From an uncultured Prevotella sp. (lineage in GTDB: Bacteria; Bacteroidota; Bacteroidia; Bacteroidales; Bacteroidaceae): 64,000 bases of DNA. Every line of letters starts with the position of its first letter. The first letter of the stretch is position 1. Below the pieces are notes generated by a model. It searched no databases. It saw nothing but the letters and a program-made list of their open reading frames with translations, and was not told the DNA's origin. Below, piece by piece: positions 13,365-22,582 of this stretch. The stretch spans positions 20,023 to 84,022 of the forward strand of contig CAMVQS010000003.1 of assembly GCA_947169685.1 (NCBI GenBank), written 5' to 3'. The translations under genes were made by a program, and so were the position numbers.

Positions 13365-14096
13365 TAGAAGAAGGCCGGCGTTGTAAACGGTCTTGGGGGC
13401 TATGTCGGCAGAGGCGAAGAGGCATTTGAGCTGGCCGCGTGCTCCGATGGTGACATTGGGCAGGACGCTGAGCTCGGCCGTGAGGCTGACAGGCACATAA
13501 GGTGCAGTATAGTTGTCCTTCTGTTTCTCAGACTTCACGTAGGCATGCTGATAGATATTGCTATAGGTGTCGCCCTCGGCAATGGCCTCAGCATTATAGG
13601 CAGTAGTGCGGGTGTTACTGCCCTTACTCATAAGGAGGCCTACTCCCGTACCTACATAGACATTGAAGGGGCTTGTGCGCCCCTTGAGCCAAAGAGCAGA
13701 CAGGGCATATTCTGCAGTGAATTGGCCGGCAGCTATGTGCTGTCGGTTTTTGTTTTGCAGGCAGTCGGCCTGTGTGGTGAGCGTGGTCTGATGACCGCCA
13801 AGCATGAAGTTAGGGTCGGTGAGAACGGTAGAGGTTATCTTGTCGTTGTGCTCACGCAGGAGGAGATAGCCAGCCTCTGCACTGAAGCGCAGGGAAGGCA
13901 AGTACTGCCAGGTGACACCTGCTGCCACCTCGGGCGAGAGGGTCGGTGTGCCTTCGTAGAGGGGGCTGCTGATGCCGCTATAGGTTCCAAGGGCTCCACT
14001 GGCATATAGCGACCATCGGCCGCCTGCCTGCTGCGCTTGCAGCGGCAGGCAGGCGATGAGCCCAAAGACTATGTTGAGAAAATACTGTCTTTTCAT
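13350..14096 (-). CDS. Outer-membrane beta-barrel protein, last gene of the fimbrillin operon
   Basis: A 248-residue protein with a cleavable signal peptide ('IVFGLIACLPLQAQQ') and alternating amphipathic strands such as 'LRFSAEAGYLL', 'FNVYVGTGVGLL' and 'TIGARGQLKCLF'. It ends in 'AGLLLRIKW', an aromatic end suited to barrel insertion by BAM. It is 14 bases after the stalk lipoprotein and is the promoter-distal gene of the 14-gene operon. It may anchor or export the surface proteins, though such small porin-like barrels have many roles. Its last codons lie within the 26-bp direct repeat, so the 3' end may have been rewritten by recombination. Confidence 0.65.
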   Translation of the reverse strand: MKRQYFLNIVFGLIACLPLQAQQAGGRWSLYASGALGTYSGISSPLYEGTPTLSPEVAAGVTWQYLPSLRFSAEAGYLLLREHNDKITSTVLTDPNFMLGGHQTTLTTQADCLQNKNRQHIAAGQFTAEYALSALWLKGRTSPFNVYVGTGVGLLMSKGSNTRTTAYNAEAIAEGDTYSNIYQHAYVKSEKQKDNYTAPYVPVSLTAELSVLPNVTIGARGQLKCLFASADIAPKTVYNAGLLLRIKW

Positions 14097-14110
14097 TATC
14101 GTCAGTCTTA

Positions 14111-16126
14111 TTATTGAACAGAAGCGGCATAGGGCTGCGTGCGGATGTTTTCTGTAGGCATGAACACGCCCGTATCGCTGTCGTAGTTATAGAAACGGAA
14201 GACACGTCCAGCACTCATATCGGTGCCTGTGGCTGAGACGGGCCAGCCGTAAAGTGCGCGGCAGGAGCTCAGCGTGGGGTCGTTGGGTTTGGCATCGACG
14301 GCAGAGATAAAGAACACATACTTATATGTGTCTTCGTAATAGGTGAACTGCATGTCGGTCCATTCGCAGACGTTACGCACCACAAGTGAATAATGACCGT
14401 CGATAACGACGGTGCCTGTCACCATGAGCTTGGCAGGAGCCTTGTTGCTGACCGTCCACTGGTAGTTGTAGCGCTGGGTGCTTCCCGATACGCTCTTGTT
14501 GTCGCTACAGATAACAGGAACCGTGGGCAAGTCGTTGTCGTCCATGCGCATGAGCTGTCTGGGAGTGACGGACACCTCGCAGAGCATGTGCTGGAAGGCG
14601 GCATTGAGCGTGGCATCGGCATTGATGGCCTGGAAGAGCGTTGGCGTCAGGTACATATACTCATAGGTGGTATGCTCGTCAGTGGAGTGTACGGGACAGG
14701 GATCGGGGAAGGTGACGCCGTTCTCCAGGTTGAGCAGGGTTTCCATCTGGTCGTTGTTCTGACTGAGTTTTTCCAGAATCTGGGCAAGCTCAGTATTACG
14801 GGTTGCAGTGATGGCATCGTTCAGCGTGGTGGTACAGGTGCCGAGCGTGGTCACGACATTGGTGTTGAGGGCTGAAATGAGTTCGCCGTTAGAACCGATA
14901 GCTGCAATGATGAGCTGTCCCTGGGTGTTGACGGCACTGACCATGTTGCCTCCTTGTGTGTTAACAGCTGTCTGCAGGTTGCCGATAGCTGTAATGACAT
15001 CGGTCTTGAGGGTGTTGACAGCAGTGATATTGTCATTGATCTTGCTGGTGATGGTGCTGGTCGAAGTGCTGATAGCAGTCTCTACGCTTGAGAATCCCTC
15101 GAGCAGGTTGCTATTGATGGTGCCCAGCGTGGTATTGATGGTGCCCAGCGTGGTATTGGTGACCTCGAGTTTGGCTTCGATGCCTTCACCCATATTGCCG
15201 ATTTTGACAATGACATTGCCGAGTCCTGTCTCAATGATAGTACTCATGGCATCGAGCTTGGCCTGCAGCGAGGCGTTATGGTCCTGCAGTGCCGCTACGA
15301 GGTTGGTGGTCTGTGCCTTGATGGCAGTTTCGATAAGTTGTCCGTTCTGGTCGAGGTGCAGGGCGATGAGGTCACCGTTGTTGTTGATGGCATAGACGAT
15401 GCGGTCGCCGTTGTCCTGCAGGGTGCTGTTAAGTCCGGCAAAGCCTTCAAGGATAGTATTGTTGAGTGACTGGAAGTTCTGGGCCAACGCATCTGTCAAT
15501 GAGTCAAGCATGCCGCCGTTGGCTTCGAGCTTAACGCTGATGTTACTTCCTATATCACCAATCTTGACAACGATATTGGCCAGTCCTGTCTCGATGATGG
15601 TATTTATGGCATCGAGCTTACTCTGCATGGAGGCGTTATTGTCCTTGAGCGTCTGTATCAGAAGGCCAACCTGTGCCTTGATAGTGCCGTCGATGAGACG
15701 TCCGTTCTCGTCGAGGTGCAGAGCGATGAGGTCACCGTTGCTATTGAGTGCATAGACGATGCGGTCGCCATTGTCCTGTATGACGGTCTTGAGTGACTTG
15801 AAACCGTCGAGCAGCGTGACGTTGATGTTGTTGAGGGTGTTATTGACATTGTTGAACCCTTCGCCAATGGTGGCACTGAGTATCTGAATGTCGTTAGTAC
15901 TAACATCAACTGAGATCTTGATGTCAGCCAATCCTGTCTCCAGCAGTTTGTTGAGGGCATCCATGCGCTCCTCAAGGCTACTGGTAAGGTTATTGACGGC
16001 ATCCACCAGTTTCTGGTAGTCGTTAATGTAGGTTCGCGCTCCATAGTCGATAGACGGTGAGAACTCCTCAGTACATGCGGCTAATGTGAGCAAGCCACAA
16101 ATCAGTAAACAATAAATCTTCTTCAT
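14111..16126 (-). CDS. Long repetitive stalk-like lipoprotein
   Basis: A 671-residue lipoprotein (lipobox 'LTLAAC', C18). Two copies of a 120-residue repeat are visible: 'DNGDRIVYALNSNGDLIALH' at 118-137 and nearly the same at 238-257, and 'LDAINTIIETGLANIVVKIG' at 171-190 against 'LDAMSTIIETGLGNVIVKIG' at 291-310, with a partial third copy at 55-70. Residues 310-465 are heptad-like, rich in N, T, I and L, resembling trimeric coiled-coil stalks of phage fibres or adhesins. The C-terminal 200 residues form a separate, Cys-containing domain ('YNYQWTVSNKAPAKLMVTG'). Placed between the fimbrillins and a barrel, it may be a tip or spacer adhesin; this is inference and no family is recognised. Confidence 0.7.
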   Translation of the reverse strand: MKKIYCLLICGLLTLAACTEEFSPSIDYGARTYINDYQKLVDAVNNLTSSLEERMDALNKLLETGLADIKISVDVSTNDIQILSATIGEGFNNVNNTLNNINVTLLDGFKSLKTVIQDNGDRIVYALNSNGDLIALHLDENGRLIDGTIKAQVGLLIQTLKDNNASMQSKLDAINTIIETGLANIVVKIGDIGSNISVKLEANGGMLDSLTDALAQNFQSLNNTILEGFAGLNSTLQDNGDRIVYAINNNGDLIALHLDQNGQLIETAIKAQTTNLVAALQDHNASLQAKLDAMSTIIETGLGNVIVKIGNMGEGIEAKLEVTNTTLGTINTTLGTINSNLLEGFSSVETAISTSTSTITSKINDNITAVNTLKTDVITAIGNLQTAVNTQGGNMVSAVNTQGQLIIAAIGSNGELISALNTNVVTTLGTCTTTLNDAITATRNTELAQILEKLSQNNDQMETLLNLENGVTFPDPCPVHSTDEHTTYEYMYLTPTLFQAINADATLNAAFQHMLCEVSVTPRQLMRMDDNDLPTVPVICSDNKSVSGSTQRYNYQWTVSNKAPAKLMVTGTVVIDGHYSLVVRNVCEWTDMQFTYYEDTYKYVFFISAVDAKPNDPTLSSCRALYGWPVSATGTDMSAGRVFRFYNYDSDTGVFMPTENIRTQPYAASVQ

Positions 16127-16138
16127 ATTCTTATAGTT

Positions 16139-17125
16139 TTAGTTATCATTGGGGTTAGTAGGTTCCATGAGGCCCGTGTCACCATCGTAAGTGGTAGTGG
16201 TACCGCCTGATTCCCAATCGGCATAGAGCACCTGACTACTCAGTCGTAGCGACTGCTCGTCGAGCAAGAGCGACACCTCGGTACACAGTCCTGAACGTAG
16301 CTGGATATTGTCGAGGGAGTATTTCACGGGCTTACCATCGATGGTCAAGCGGATAGTGAGGGTGCCAGGCGATGCCGTAGGCAACACGAGCCACTCCGTG
16401 TATGCATAGTGGGTGCCGAAGGCCTCGGTCAGTTCCTCGTCAATAACGGAAGAGAGGCCATTGGTGCCTGTCGTGACGATTTCTCCCGTCTGAGCATTGT
16501 AATGTCCCGATGTGGCGTAGCAAGTGCCTTCGATGGCTGCTGCCGTCCACTGCGGCTTGTGTGTAACGGCCTCGTTGTAGGCTGTGGAGAACTTAACGTT
16601 TGTCTGCACACGAATCTTCGCCTTGATATGCTGCAGGATGAAACGCACATTGGGTCGTGCCTTGCTGATGTTGGTCTTCCACGAGGTATAGAGGTTGTCT
16701 ATGTCTGTACCATCGTTGGGGCAAGTCAGCGGAATATTGGTAACATCGAATGAGGGACTGCCGTCATAGGGGAAATAGGCCATGGCCTGCCACGGCTGGT
16801 CAGTCAGCACAAGTCGGCTTGGGGCTATCCATTTCTGAGCTGTCATCTCGCCAGAGGACGTATAGACCACGTTGTTCTGCTTGATGTCAGCGGTATTGCC
16901 CTGTCCGGTGACAAAGACTCCCACCTGTGTCCCACTATCAAAGTAGCCTCCTGGCAACACCTGACCAGCGCGTGTCTCGTCGTCAATGCCCACTGTTGCA
17001 CTGATGGTCATCTCTACCTGTTCGGCATCAGAGTTGCTTGTGCAGGCAGCTGTCATCGTCATCAGTGCGATGACGATTGCAATTGACAATTGACAATTGA
17101 TAATTGATAATTGATATTTTTTCAC
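16139..17125 (-). CDS. Fimbrillin-family lipoprotein 1 (distal)
   Basis: 328 residues with lipobox 'TMTAAC' (C28). The fimbrillin T-R-A site appears as 'DETRAGQVLPGG' and the core motif as 'AMAYFPYDG'. It has no FISUMP domain and ends in an Asn/Pro-rich tail. The N-terminal 'YQLSIINCQLSIAIV' is encoded by the tandem AATTGACAATTGATAATTG repeat at 17082-17117, which elsewhere in Bacteroidales is intergenic, so the signal peptide may have been built from, or the start may lie downstream of, this repeat. It is preceded by a 36-base gap, one of the larger ones in the operon. Confidence 0.75.
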   Translation of the reverse strand: MKKYQLSIINCQLSIAIVIALMTMTAACTSNSDAEQVEMTISATVGIDDETRAGQVLPGGYFDSGTQVGVFVTGQGNTADIKQNNVVYTSSGEMTAQKWIAPSRLVLTDQPWQAMAYFPYDGSPSFDVTNIPLTCPNDGTDIDNLYTSWKTNISKARPNVRFILQHIKAKIRVQTNVKFSTAYNEAVTHKPQWTAAAIEGTCYATSGHYNAQTGEIVTTGTNGLSSVIDEELTEAFGTHYAYTEWLVLPTASPGTLTIRLTIDGKPVKYSLDNIQLRSGLCTEVSLLLDEQSLRLSSQVLYADWESGGTTTTYDGDTGLMEPTNPNDN

Positions 17126-17158
17126 TTTTAACTCTTAACTCTAAATTCTAAACTATGT
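17073..17158. repeat. AT-rich spacer repeat (AATTGATAATTG / TTAACTCTTAACTCTAAA)
   Basis: Short tandem units GACAATT, GATAATT and TAACTCT run from within the signal-peptide codons of the gene at 16139-17125 into the gap before it. This is a familiar low-complexity spacer in Bacteroidales chromosomes; no regulatory meaning is apparent. Confidence 0.7.
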
Positions 17159-17161
17159 CCT

Positions 17162-18130
17162 CTATTCGAGGATTACCTGTTCCTTATCGTCGTCAATGAA
17201 GTCACGGATAGTAACCGACTCCACCGTCATGCGGTTCTGCGAGAGCTTCAGGTTAAAGGTGTAATACTTGTTGCTCTCGAAAGCACCGGCATAGGTGTAT
17301 TTGACAGAGAACTCTATGCCATCGACAGTAGCGTAGAACGTCAGCTGTTTGTTGGCGGCATTGCGTAGCGGGATAAATAGCATCTCGCCCAACTCGGCAC
17401 TGGTGTTCAGGCCCTGCGTCTTCTCAACATTGATAGCCTTCTGTATGAGATTACCCACGGCAACATCCGACAGCTCGTTAGTCAGGCTGTTGAGGGTAGC
17501 CGAAGTGCCGATGGCCTCACCTTTCATGGCCATGTGGGTGATGTAGATGTACTGTCCCGACTGGTGGCGGCTGTAGTCGCCCGTGTTCAGATTCAGCATG
17601 ATTTTCGAAGCGATGCGCTGCATGTAAAGATAGACGCCTGTACCTGATCCGCTGCCCATGTTACCACGACGAATGGGGTCGCCATTATATTCGGGGTTGG
17701 GGTGCATGGTGGTCTGCCAGGGCACACACTTCCAGTCAATGGCGGTAGTAACGGGGATGGCAGCAGGGTCAATGCCCTCGGTATAGGGATGATAGGCCGA
17801 CACGGCAGCATCGTAGTCGATGAGGGCAATACCTCTCGACGATGTCCAGTGATAGTAGTTGTTGGAGCTATCATAGGTATAGGGCACGTTTCGGTCCTGA
17901 TAGAAACGATGATTACCGTCGGCATCTTGCGTGCTGACACCAATGGTAGCACCATTACCGAAACCATAGTAGGCGCGTGTTATCGGCTCGGTGCTGATGG
18001 AAGCATCCATCTCCACACTGGCAATGCGCAGCATCTCCACAGCATTGCCGTCCTGTTCGTCGTTGGAGCAGGCGGTAAATGCCATGAATGCCATAAGCAC
18101 AAGTCCTATCTTTATTCTACGTTTCATCAT
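17162..18130 (-). CDS. Fimbrillin-family lipoprotein 2
   Basis: 322 residues, lipobox 'AFTAC' (C21), processing-like site 'PITRAYYGF' and core 'VSAYHPYTEGIDPAAIPV'. The second half has the 'SNKYYTFNLKLSQNRMTVESV' strand pattern that closes the fimbrillin C-domain; there is no extra domain. It lies 21 bases downstream of the next gene up. Such proteins are exported as lipoproteins; in type V pili the R residue is cut by an Arg-specific protease before polymerisation. No such protease is in the window. Confidence 0.8.
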   Translation of the reverse strand: MMKRRIKIGLVLMAFMAFTACSNDEQDGNAVEMLRIASVEMDASISTEPITRAYYGFGNGATIGVSTQDADGNHRFYQDRNVPYTYDSSNNYYHWTSSRGIALIDYDAAVSAYHPYTEGIDPAAIPVTTAIDWKCVPWQTTMHPNPEYNGDPIRRGNMGSGSGTGVYLYMQRIASKIMLNLNTGDYSRHQSGQYIYITHMAMKGEAIGTSATLNSLTNELSDVAVGNLIQKAINVEKTQGLNTSAELGEMLFIPLRNAANKQLTFYATVDGIEFSVKYTYAGAFESNKYYTFNLKLSQNRMTVESVTIRDFIDDDKEQVILE

Positions 18131-18151
18131 TTTCTACATGTCACTAATTAG

Positions 18152-19129
18152 TTAGTTATTGATGGGTGTAGTGTCCTTACCAGTCTGGTTTGTTGTCGTC
18201 CATGGGGTGATGGTCACGTTTTGCACGACCAGCTCGGTGGTGATGTTTTCCACCTTAATGAGCACGGGGATATTCACCTTATAACCGGAGCGTACCACCA
18301 CATTGGGAACGGTGGCGGTGAGATAACTGTCGCGAATCTTGGCCGAGATGGTGATGGTGATGGGACTGGTGGTATAGGGAATCACCATCCATGTCAGCGA
18401 CTGTGGTCCATTGGTCGTCGTCGGATTATAACGTGGCGACTTCTTGCCGAAGGTCTCTGCCCTCTCCACCTCCGAGAACACTCCCGTAGTAGAGTTGAAG
18501 GTGGCATTCAGTCCCATGTCGCCATCAATGGTGACATACGAGAGATAACCATAATCATCCCTGTCACATGTCAGCTGTAGGCAGATGAGTGCATAGGCAT
18601 GTCGCATCTCCAGGTTTGCCGTGCGGTTGGCGTAGCTGACATAGGGCTTGTTGACACCATCGTAGTCGCTGAAGGGTGCATATAGCCAATCGGTCTGTGA
18701 CTGACCTGTTCCCGGGGTGTAGGATATGGGAATAGCGCGTGGGTCGAGTCCGTAACTGTAAGGATAGTAGGCCGACACCTTGGCTGGTGCATAGGTCAGG
18801 ATATCGACGTTAGGTGCATCGGTGTAGGAAGAACCCGTTTGTGGAATATAAGTTGCAGATCCCTCAGACCATTTTGAGTTGTAATAGCGATAGAAGAGTC
18901 CCCAATGATTATAGACATCGGTAGAGCCGTCTGCTCCGATGAGGCTAATGCCTATCCGATCATTGTCCTCAAAGGATGACTTTAAAGCCCGGGTAGCCTC
19001 GTCGCCGGTCATGTAGGCATTGACCTGCAAAGGTGCACGTGGCTCATCTGTCGGCTCCTGTTCGCTAGAGCAGGCAGCAAACGTCAGCATCAGAAGGCTG
19101 TATATATATATAAGGTATCGTCTCATCAT
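18152..19129 (-). CDS. Fimbrillin-family lipoprotein 3
   Basis: 325 residues with lipobox 'LTFAAC' (C20), 'EATRALKSSFEDNDRIGI' and 'VSAYYPYSYGLDPRAIPI', the last two being the most typical fimbrillin stretches. It closes with 'YKVNIPVLIKVENITTELVVQNVTITPW'. The gene shares one base with the gene upstream (stop/start at 19129), so translation is probably coupled. No FISUMP domain. Confidence 0.82.
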   Translation of the reverse strand: MMRRYLIYIYSLLMLTFAACSSEQEPTDEPRAPLQVNAYMTGDEATRALKSSFEDNDRIGISLIGADGSTDVYNHWGLFYRYYNSKWSEGSATYIPQTGSSYTDAPNVDILTYAPAKVSAYYPYSYGLDPRAIPISYTPGTGQSQTDWLYAPFSDYDGVNKPYVSYANRTANLEMRHAYALICLQLTCDRDDYGYLSYVTIDGDMGLNATFNSTTGVFSEVERAETFGKKSPRYNPTTTNGPQSLTWMVIPYTTSPITITISAKIRDSYLTATVPNVVVRSGYKVNIPVLIKVENITTELVVQNVTITPWTTTNQTGKDTTPINN

Positions 19130-20076
19130 CAGTCGTCTGTATCTGGTTCTACATCGTAATATTCGTTGTTGTTATGATCATAGTTATGCCTATACACATC
19201 CCACTCTTTCACCATGACGCTGCTAACGGTGAGTACGCGACCGTCGCCCAACTCAAGCGGAAACTCATAGATACGTCCCTGACTGAACGGACGATTACTG
19301 ACAGTGGCCGTGTAGTTCTTATCGTCAATAGTCAGCGTGATGATGAGATAGCTATTGTCTGTTCCTGTAGGCAAGACGTAGAAGTCGAGTGTCGTGGGAT
19401 TGTTGACATCCTGCGACACACTGACGCTCAGTCCCTCGGCTCGCAGAATATCTGTAGCCGTTGTCGAGAAGGTATATTTACCTGTGAGGGTGTTCAGCGT
19501 ACCTGCCTTGCGGATTGCCTCGCCTGAAAGTTCCACAGCACTGATAGTGGCAGCTCCTATGCTACTGAAAATGGAGAGCCTAAAGATGCTCATGGCATGC
19601 TTCAGGGCTATGGTAGCCTTCGGCCGGTAGTTGTTGACGGTATTATCCTCATCGTAGGCTACATAGAGTAAATCGAAGTTTTCCGTACAATCCATGGAAA
19701 TGGCTGTGGGGTCGGTCGTGGAGTTGTAGGGATAGTAGGCTGACACCATAGCTGGGGTATCGTTGAGCCAGATGTCGGTACCCTGCCAAACGGTACCGTT
19801 AAGCGTATAAGGGGTATTCACCGTTGTATAGACAGTGCCGACAGCATCGCTGACACTGAGTCCCACAGCGTCACCTTCAGCAAAGGCCGTAGGATTATTA
19901 ATCACCGCCTGTGTCATCTGGTAAGTAGCACGTGTGGCGGATGTACCGATGTTGACCTCCAGACCGAGACGTGCCCTACCCTCGTCTGTCACTCCATTGT
20001 CGGAGGCACAGGCGACAAGCCCCAAAAGTGCTGAGATTCCAAGATATATCTGTACGTAATACTTCATAACCTTCAA
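19129..20076 (-). CDS. Fimbrillin-family lipoprotein 4
   Basis: 315 residues with lipobox 'GLVAC' (C23), 'SATRATYQM' and 'VSAYYPYNSTTDPTAISM'. The C-domain shows 'DDKNYTATVSNRPFSQGRIYEFPLEL', the same strand order as its neighbours. It lies one base downstream of the FISUMP-bearing gene 5 and overlaps gene 3 by one base. The Asp/Asn-rich C-terminus ('NNEYYDVEPDTDD') is unlike the others. Confidence 0.82.
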   Translation of the reverse strand: MKVMKYYVQIYLGISALLGLVACASDNGVTDEGRARLGLEVNIGTSATRATYQMTQAVINNPTAFAEGDAVGLSVSDAVGTVYTTVNTPYTLNGTVWQGTDIWLNDTPAMVSAYYPYNSTTDPTAISMDCTENFDLLYVAYDEDNTVNNYRPKATIALKHAMSIFRLSIFSSIGAATISAVELSGEAIRKAGTLNTLTGKYTFSTTATDILRAEGLSVSVSQDVNNPTTLDFYVLPTGTDNSYLIITLTIDDKNYTATVSNRPFSQGRIYEFPLELGDGRVLTVSSVMVKEWDVYRHNYDHNNNEYYDVEPDTDD

Positions 20077-20077
20077 C

Positions 20078-21694
20078 TTATTCTACTGTCCTTACTGCTC
20101 TGACAGGCAGCGGCACATGACAACCCATGGTGTTACCTCCAGCATCCTTAACGACATAAGCCTTCCCGTTTTCACCATAGAGATACCAGCAGTAGGCAAA
20201 TCCTGCAACTTCATCACTCGTGGGGGTGCTCGTCCATAGCACGGAAATATCCCTATCATCATACATGGGGATGAACAGCCGTTTCGAAGTGTCAGCCTTT
20301 CTGATGATGAGAATACCCTTAGCCGTCCCATACTCAGGATAACTGGTATTTAGGGTGCCGTTAAATAGCACATAACTATATTTGGTGGTGTTGGCCAACT
20401 GCTTATATTCATCATAGGTCGGCAGTCGCCAGCCCATCCAGTCCTCGTTGTCTTCCGTTAGTCCGACCACAGGGTCGTACTGTGGATTGCCACTAATGTC
20501 TATCTTGAGACTATTGAGCGCTGTCGCAGCGTAGGCATCGCGGTAGGTCTCACTCTGAGATAAGGCTTCGGAGGCTGTCACACCTGTGACTGGTGTCTGA
20601 CTGGCCCACTGGTAGAGGTTGCCTATTTCTGTAGCGTCAGTGGTTCCGATGTTATACGGTGCAAAGAGCACCTTTCTACCGTTGGAATCTGTCACATTCA
20701 TGTCAATACCCGGTATGCTGGAAGTGAAACCTGTCTCCTCGAGCGAAAGTTGCGACACCTCACTGATGGTGACAGGACTACCCCACGGGGTAATGGTGAT
20801 ACTCTGCATAATGAGCAACTGGTCAGTGAGCACGAAATGGAAATGATAGACATGTCCCATCTGCAGCGTTAAGGCAGAAGTACTGATAGCATACTCTGCA
20901 CCATCAATGGTCATGCGAATGCCGATGGCACTACTGGTGCCGGTAGTCAACACATAATAATACAGGTCGGTGGCACTGCCTGCTGCAGCTATCTGCGGCT
21001 CATTGCCTGCGTTATAGTTTACCGTGAAGGTGTTGGCATCGGTATTGTCGAAGGTAAAGGCAGCTGGCGTGACCAGCGTGTTCATAGTACCCGAGGTACG
21101 GAAACCATCACTGGTAAGTGTGGTGGAATTGATCTTTCCTGTTCCACTGTAGGCGGGTTTTCCGCTTGCTGCCTCTCGTGAGAGGGAGATGCGAATGCCC
21201 GTCTGGGCATGATACATGGCAATGGGAGTGAACGGCTTGGTGGTATTCACCACATTGGCTCCTTGACCGTACATCCAGTCGGTGGTGGCCGTGAAATCGG
21301 CATTATTGGTACAGGTAACAGGGATGGCCGCAGGGTCAACCCCTTCGGTATAGGGATAATAAGCCATAGCCGTCAAAGAGTTTTCAGACAAAGGGATGCC
21401 CTGATTATCGGGTACTCGCCACTTCTGGGTATTGCCTGTACCGTAACTGGTAAACGGACGGTTAGAGGCATTGACAGACTGGTCACCGTTGAGTGCCGTG
21501 ACACCGATGGTCTCACCGTTGCCAAAGGCTGTCGCCATGCTTGGCTCGTTGCTACGTGTCTGCTGGGGCGAGATGTCGGCTGTAATACCCAGTATGACGG
21601 GGCCGTCGGGTGTCAGTGACTGTTCACTGGCACAGGCGGCAAGCAGCAATAGCATAGCGGCTGTCAGCAGGGGATATGTAATGTTTCGTCTCAT
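20078..21694 (-). CDS. Fimbrillin-family lipoprotein 5 with C-terminal FISUMP domain
   Basis: 538 residues: lipobox 'LLLAAC' (C21), 'QQTRSNEPSM', core 'AMAYYPYTEGVDPAAIPV', then a second domain from about residue 325. That domain contains 'FAPYNIGTTDATEIGNLYQWAS', 'WMGWRLPTYDEYKQL' and a terminal 'LPVRAVRTVE', matching the Fibrobacter succinogenes major paralogous (FISUMP) domain. FISUMP units resemble a C-type-lectin-like fold found on surface proteins and may form a tip or ligand-binding head, which is inference. Three bases separate it from the gene upstream. Confidence 0.85.
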   Translation of the reverse strand: MRRNITYPLLTAAMLLLLAACASEQSLTPDGPVILGITADISPQQTRSNEPSMATAFGNGETIGVTALNGDQSVNASNRPFTSYGTGNTQKWRVPDNQGIPLSENSLTAMAYYPYTEGVDPAAIPVTCTNNADFTATTDWMYGQGANVVNTTKPFTPIAMYHAQTGIRISLSREAASGKPAYSGTGKINSTTLTSDGFRTSGTMNTLVTPAAFTFDNTDANTFTVNYNAGNEPQIAAAGSATDLYYYVLTTGTSSAIGIRMTIDGAEYAISTSALTLQMGHVYHFHFVLTDQLLIMQSITITPWGSPVTISEVSQLSLEETGFTSSIPGIDMNVTDSNGRKVLFAPYNIGTTDATEIGNLYQWASQTPVTGVTASEALSQSETYRDAYAATALNSLKIDISGNPQYDPVVGLTEDNEDWMGWRLPTYDEYKQLANTTKYSYVLFNGTLNTSYPEYGTAKGILIIRKADTSKRLFIPMYDDRDISVLWTSTPTSDEVAGFAYCWYLYGENGKAYVVKDAGGNTMGCHVPLPVRAVRTVE

Positions 21695-21697
21695 CGG

Positions 21698-22582
21698 CTA
21701 TGTAGGGTCTTGAATGATGAATTCCTGTTTGTCAGAGTCGTGGGTGACATCCCAGGGTACGATGGTGACACGGCGAATGGCCAGCCAGCCATTGTTGACC
21801 ACCACCTCGAAGGTATAACGCTTACCCTGTTCGAACTGAATGGCAGGGGCTGTACCCATGATGGTTCTGCCATCGAGACTGAGTGTCACCGTCAGTGAGG
21901 CTTCTTCGCCTGTGGTCAGCACATAGAACTGGTCACTAAAGGACGTTGTTCGGACATTGGCATCGGTATAGGCCTGCGTGATATTTGCTGTATTGACGGA
22001 GCTAAGCACGCCATTGATGGCATTGAGCGTTCCGCCAAGACCGAAAGCATCACTCTCGACAGTAAGCTCTGTCAGATCACCGATATCCGTATAAGCAGAA
22101 GAGTTAATTTCTATTGCAATGACGGTCTGGGCATGATGCATCTCGAAAGAAGCAGTATGACTTTTGCGGTGGACGGTGTTCGACCAGGTGGAATACATCC
22201 AGTCGGTCTCTGTATCGCAGGTAATGGCAATGGCAGCTGGATTGGTGTTTGCCCGATAGGGATAGTAGGCCACACCTCGCGTATTGGTGTCACCCACACG
22301 GAGCTGGATGGCTCCAGTGGCTGGGCTCCAACTTGTTCCGTCGGTGGTATAGGCCACATTCTGGAAGGGCGCATAGTTAGAGGCTGTCTGTTCCAATGAG
22401 ATGCCAATGGTCTTGCCAGCATCGAAGGAAGTTGCGTCATAGGTTGCTGCAGCACGGGTGTTGATGCCCACGCTGACCTGTAGTTCTTCGTCGGAAGACG
22501 TGGCTGTCAGCGACTCGCTGTTGCAAGCCGTCAACAGCAGGACTGCTGCTGTCAGGACCCCTATGTAATACTTACTCTTCAT
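21698..22582 (-). CDS. Fimbrillin-family lipoprotein 6
   Basis: 294 residues, the shortest of the set; lipobox 'LLLTAC' (C20), 'GINTRAAATYD', core 'GVAYYPYRANTNPAAIAI'. The C-domain ends 'GKRYTFEVVVNNGWLAIRRVTIVPWDV'. The start overlaps the end of gene 7 by 11 bases, consistent with coupling. There is no FISUMP domain, so it could be a pure shaft subunit between two larger FISUMP-bearing proteins. Confidence 0.82.
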   Translation of the reverse strand: MKSKYYIGVLTAAVLLLTACNSESLTATSSDEELQVSVGINTRAAATYDATSFDAGKTIGISLEQTASNYAPFQNVAYTTDGTSWSPATGAIQLRVGDTNTRGVAYYPYRANTNPAAIAITCDTETDWMYSTWSNTVHRKSHTASFEMHHAQTVIAIEINSSAYTDIGDLTELTVESDAFGLGGTLNAINGVLSSVNTANITQAYTDANVRTTSFSDQFYVLTTGEEASLTVTLSLDGRTIMGTAPAIQFEQGKRYTFEVVVNNGWLAIRRVTIVPWDVTHDSDKQEFIIQDPT

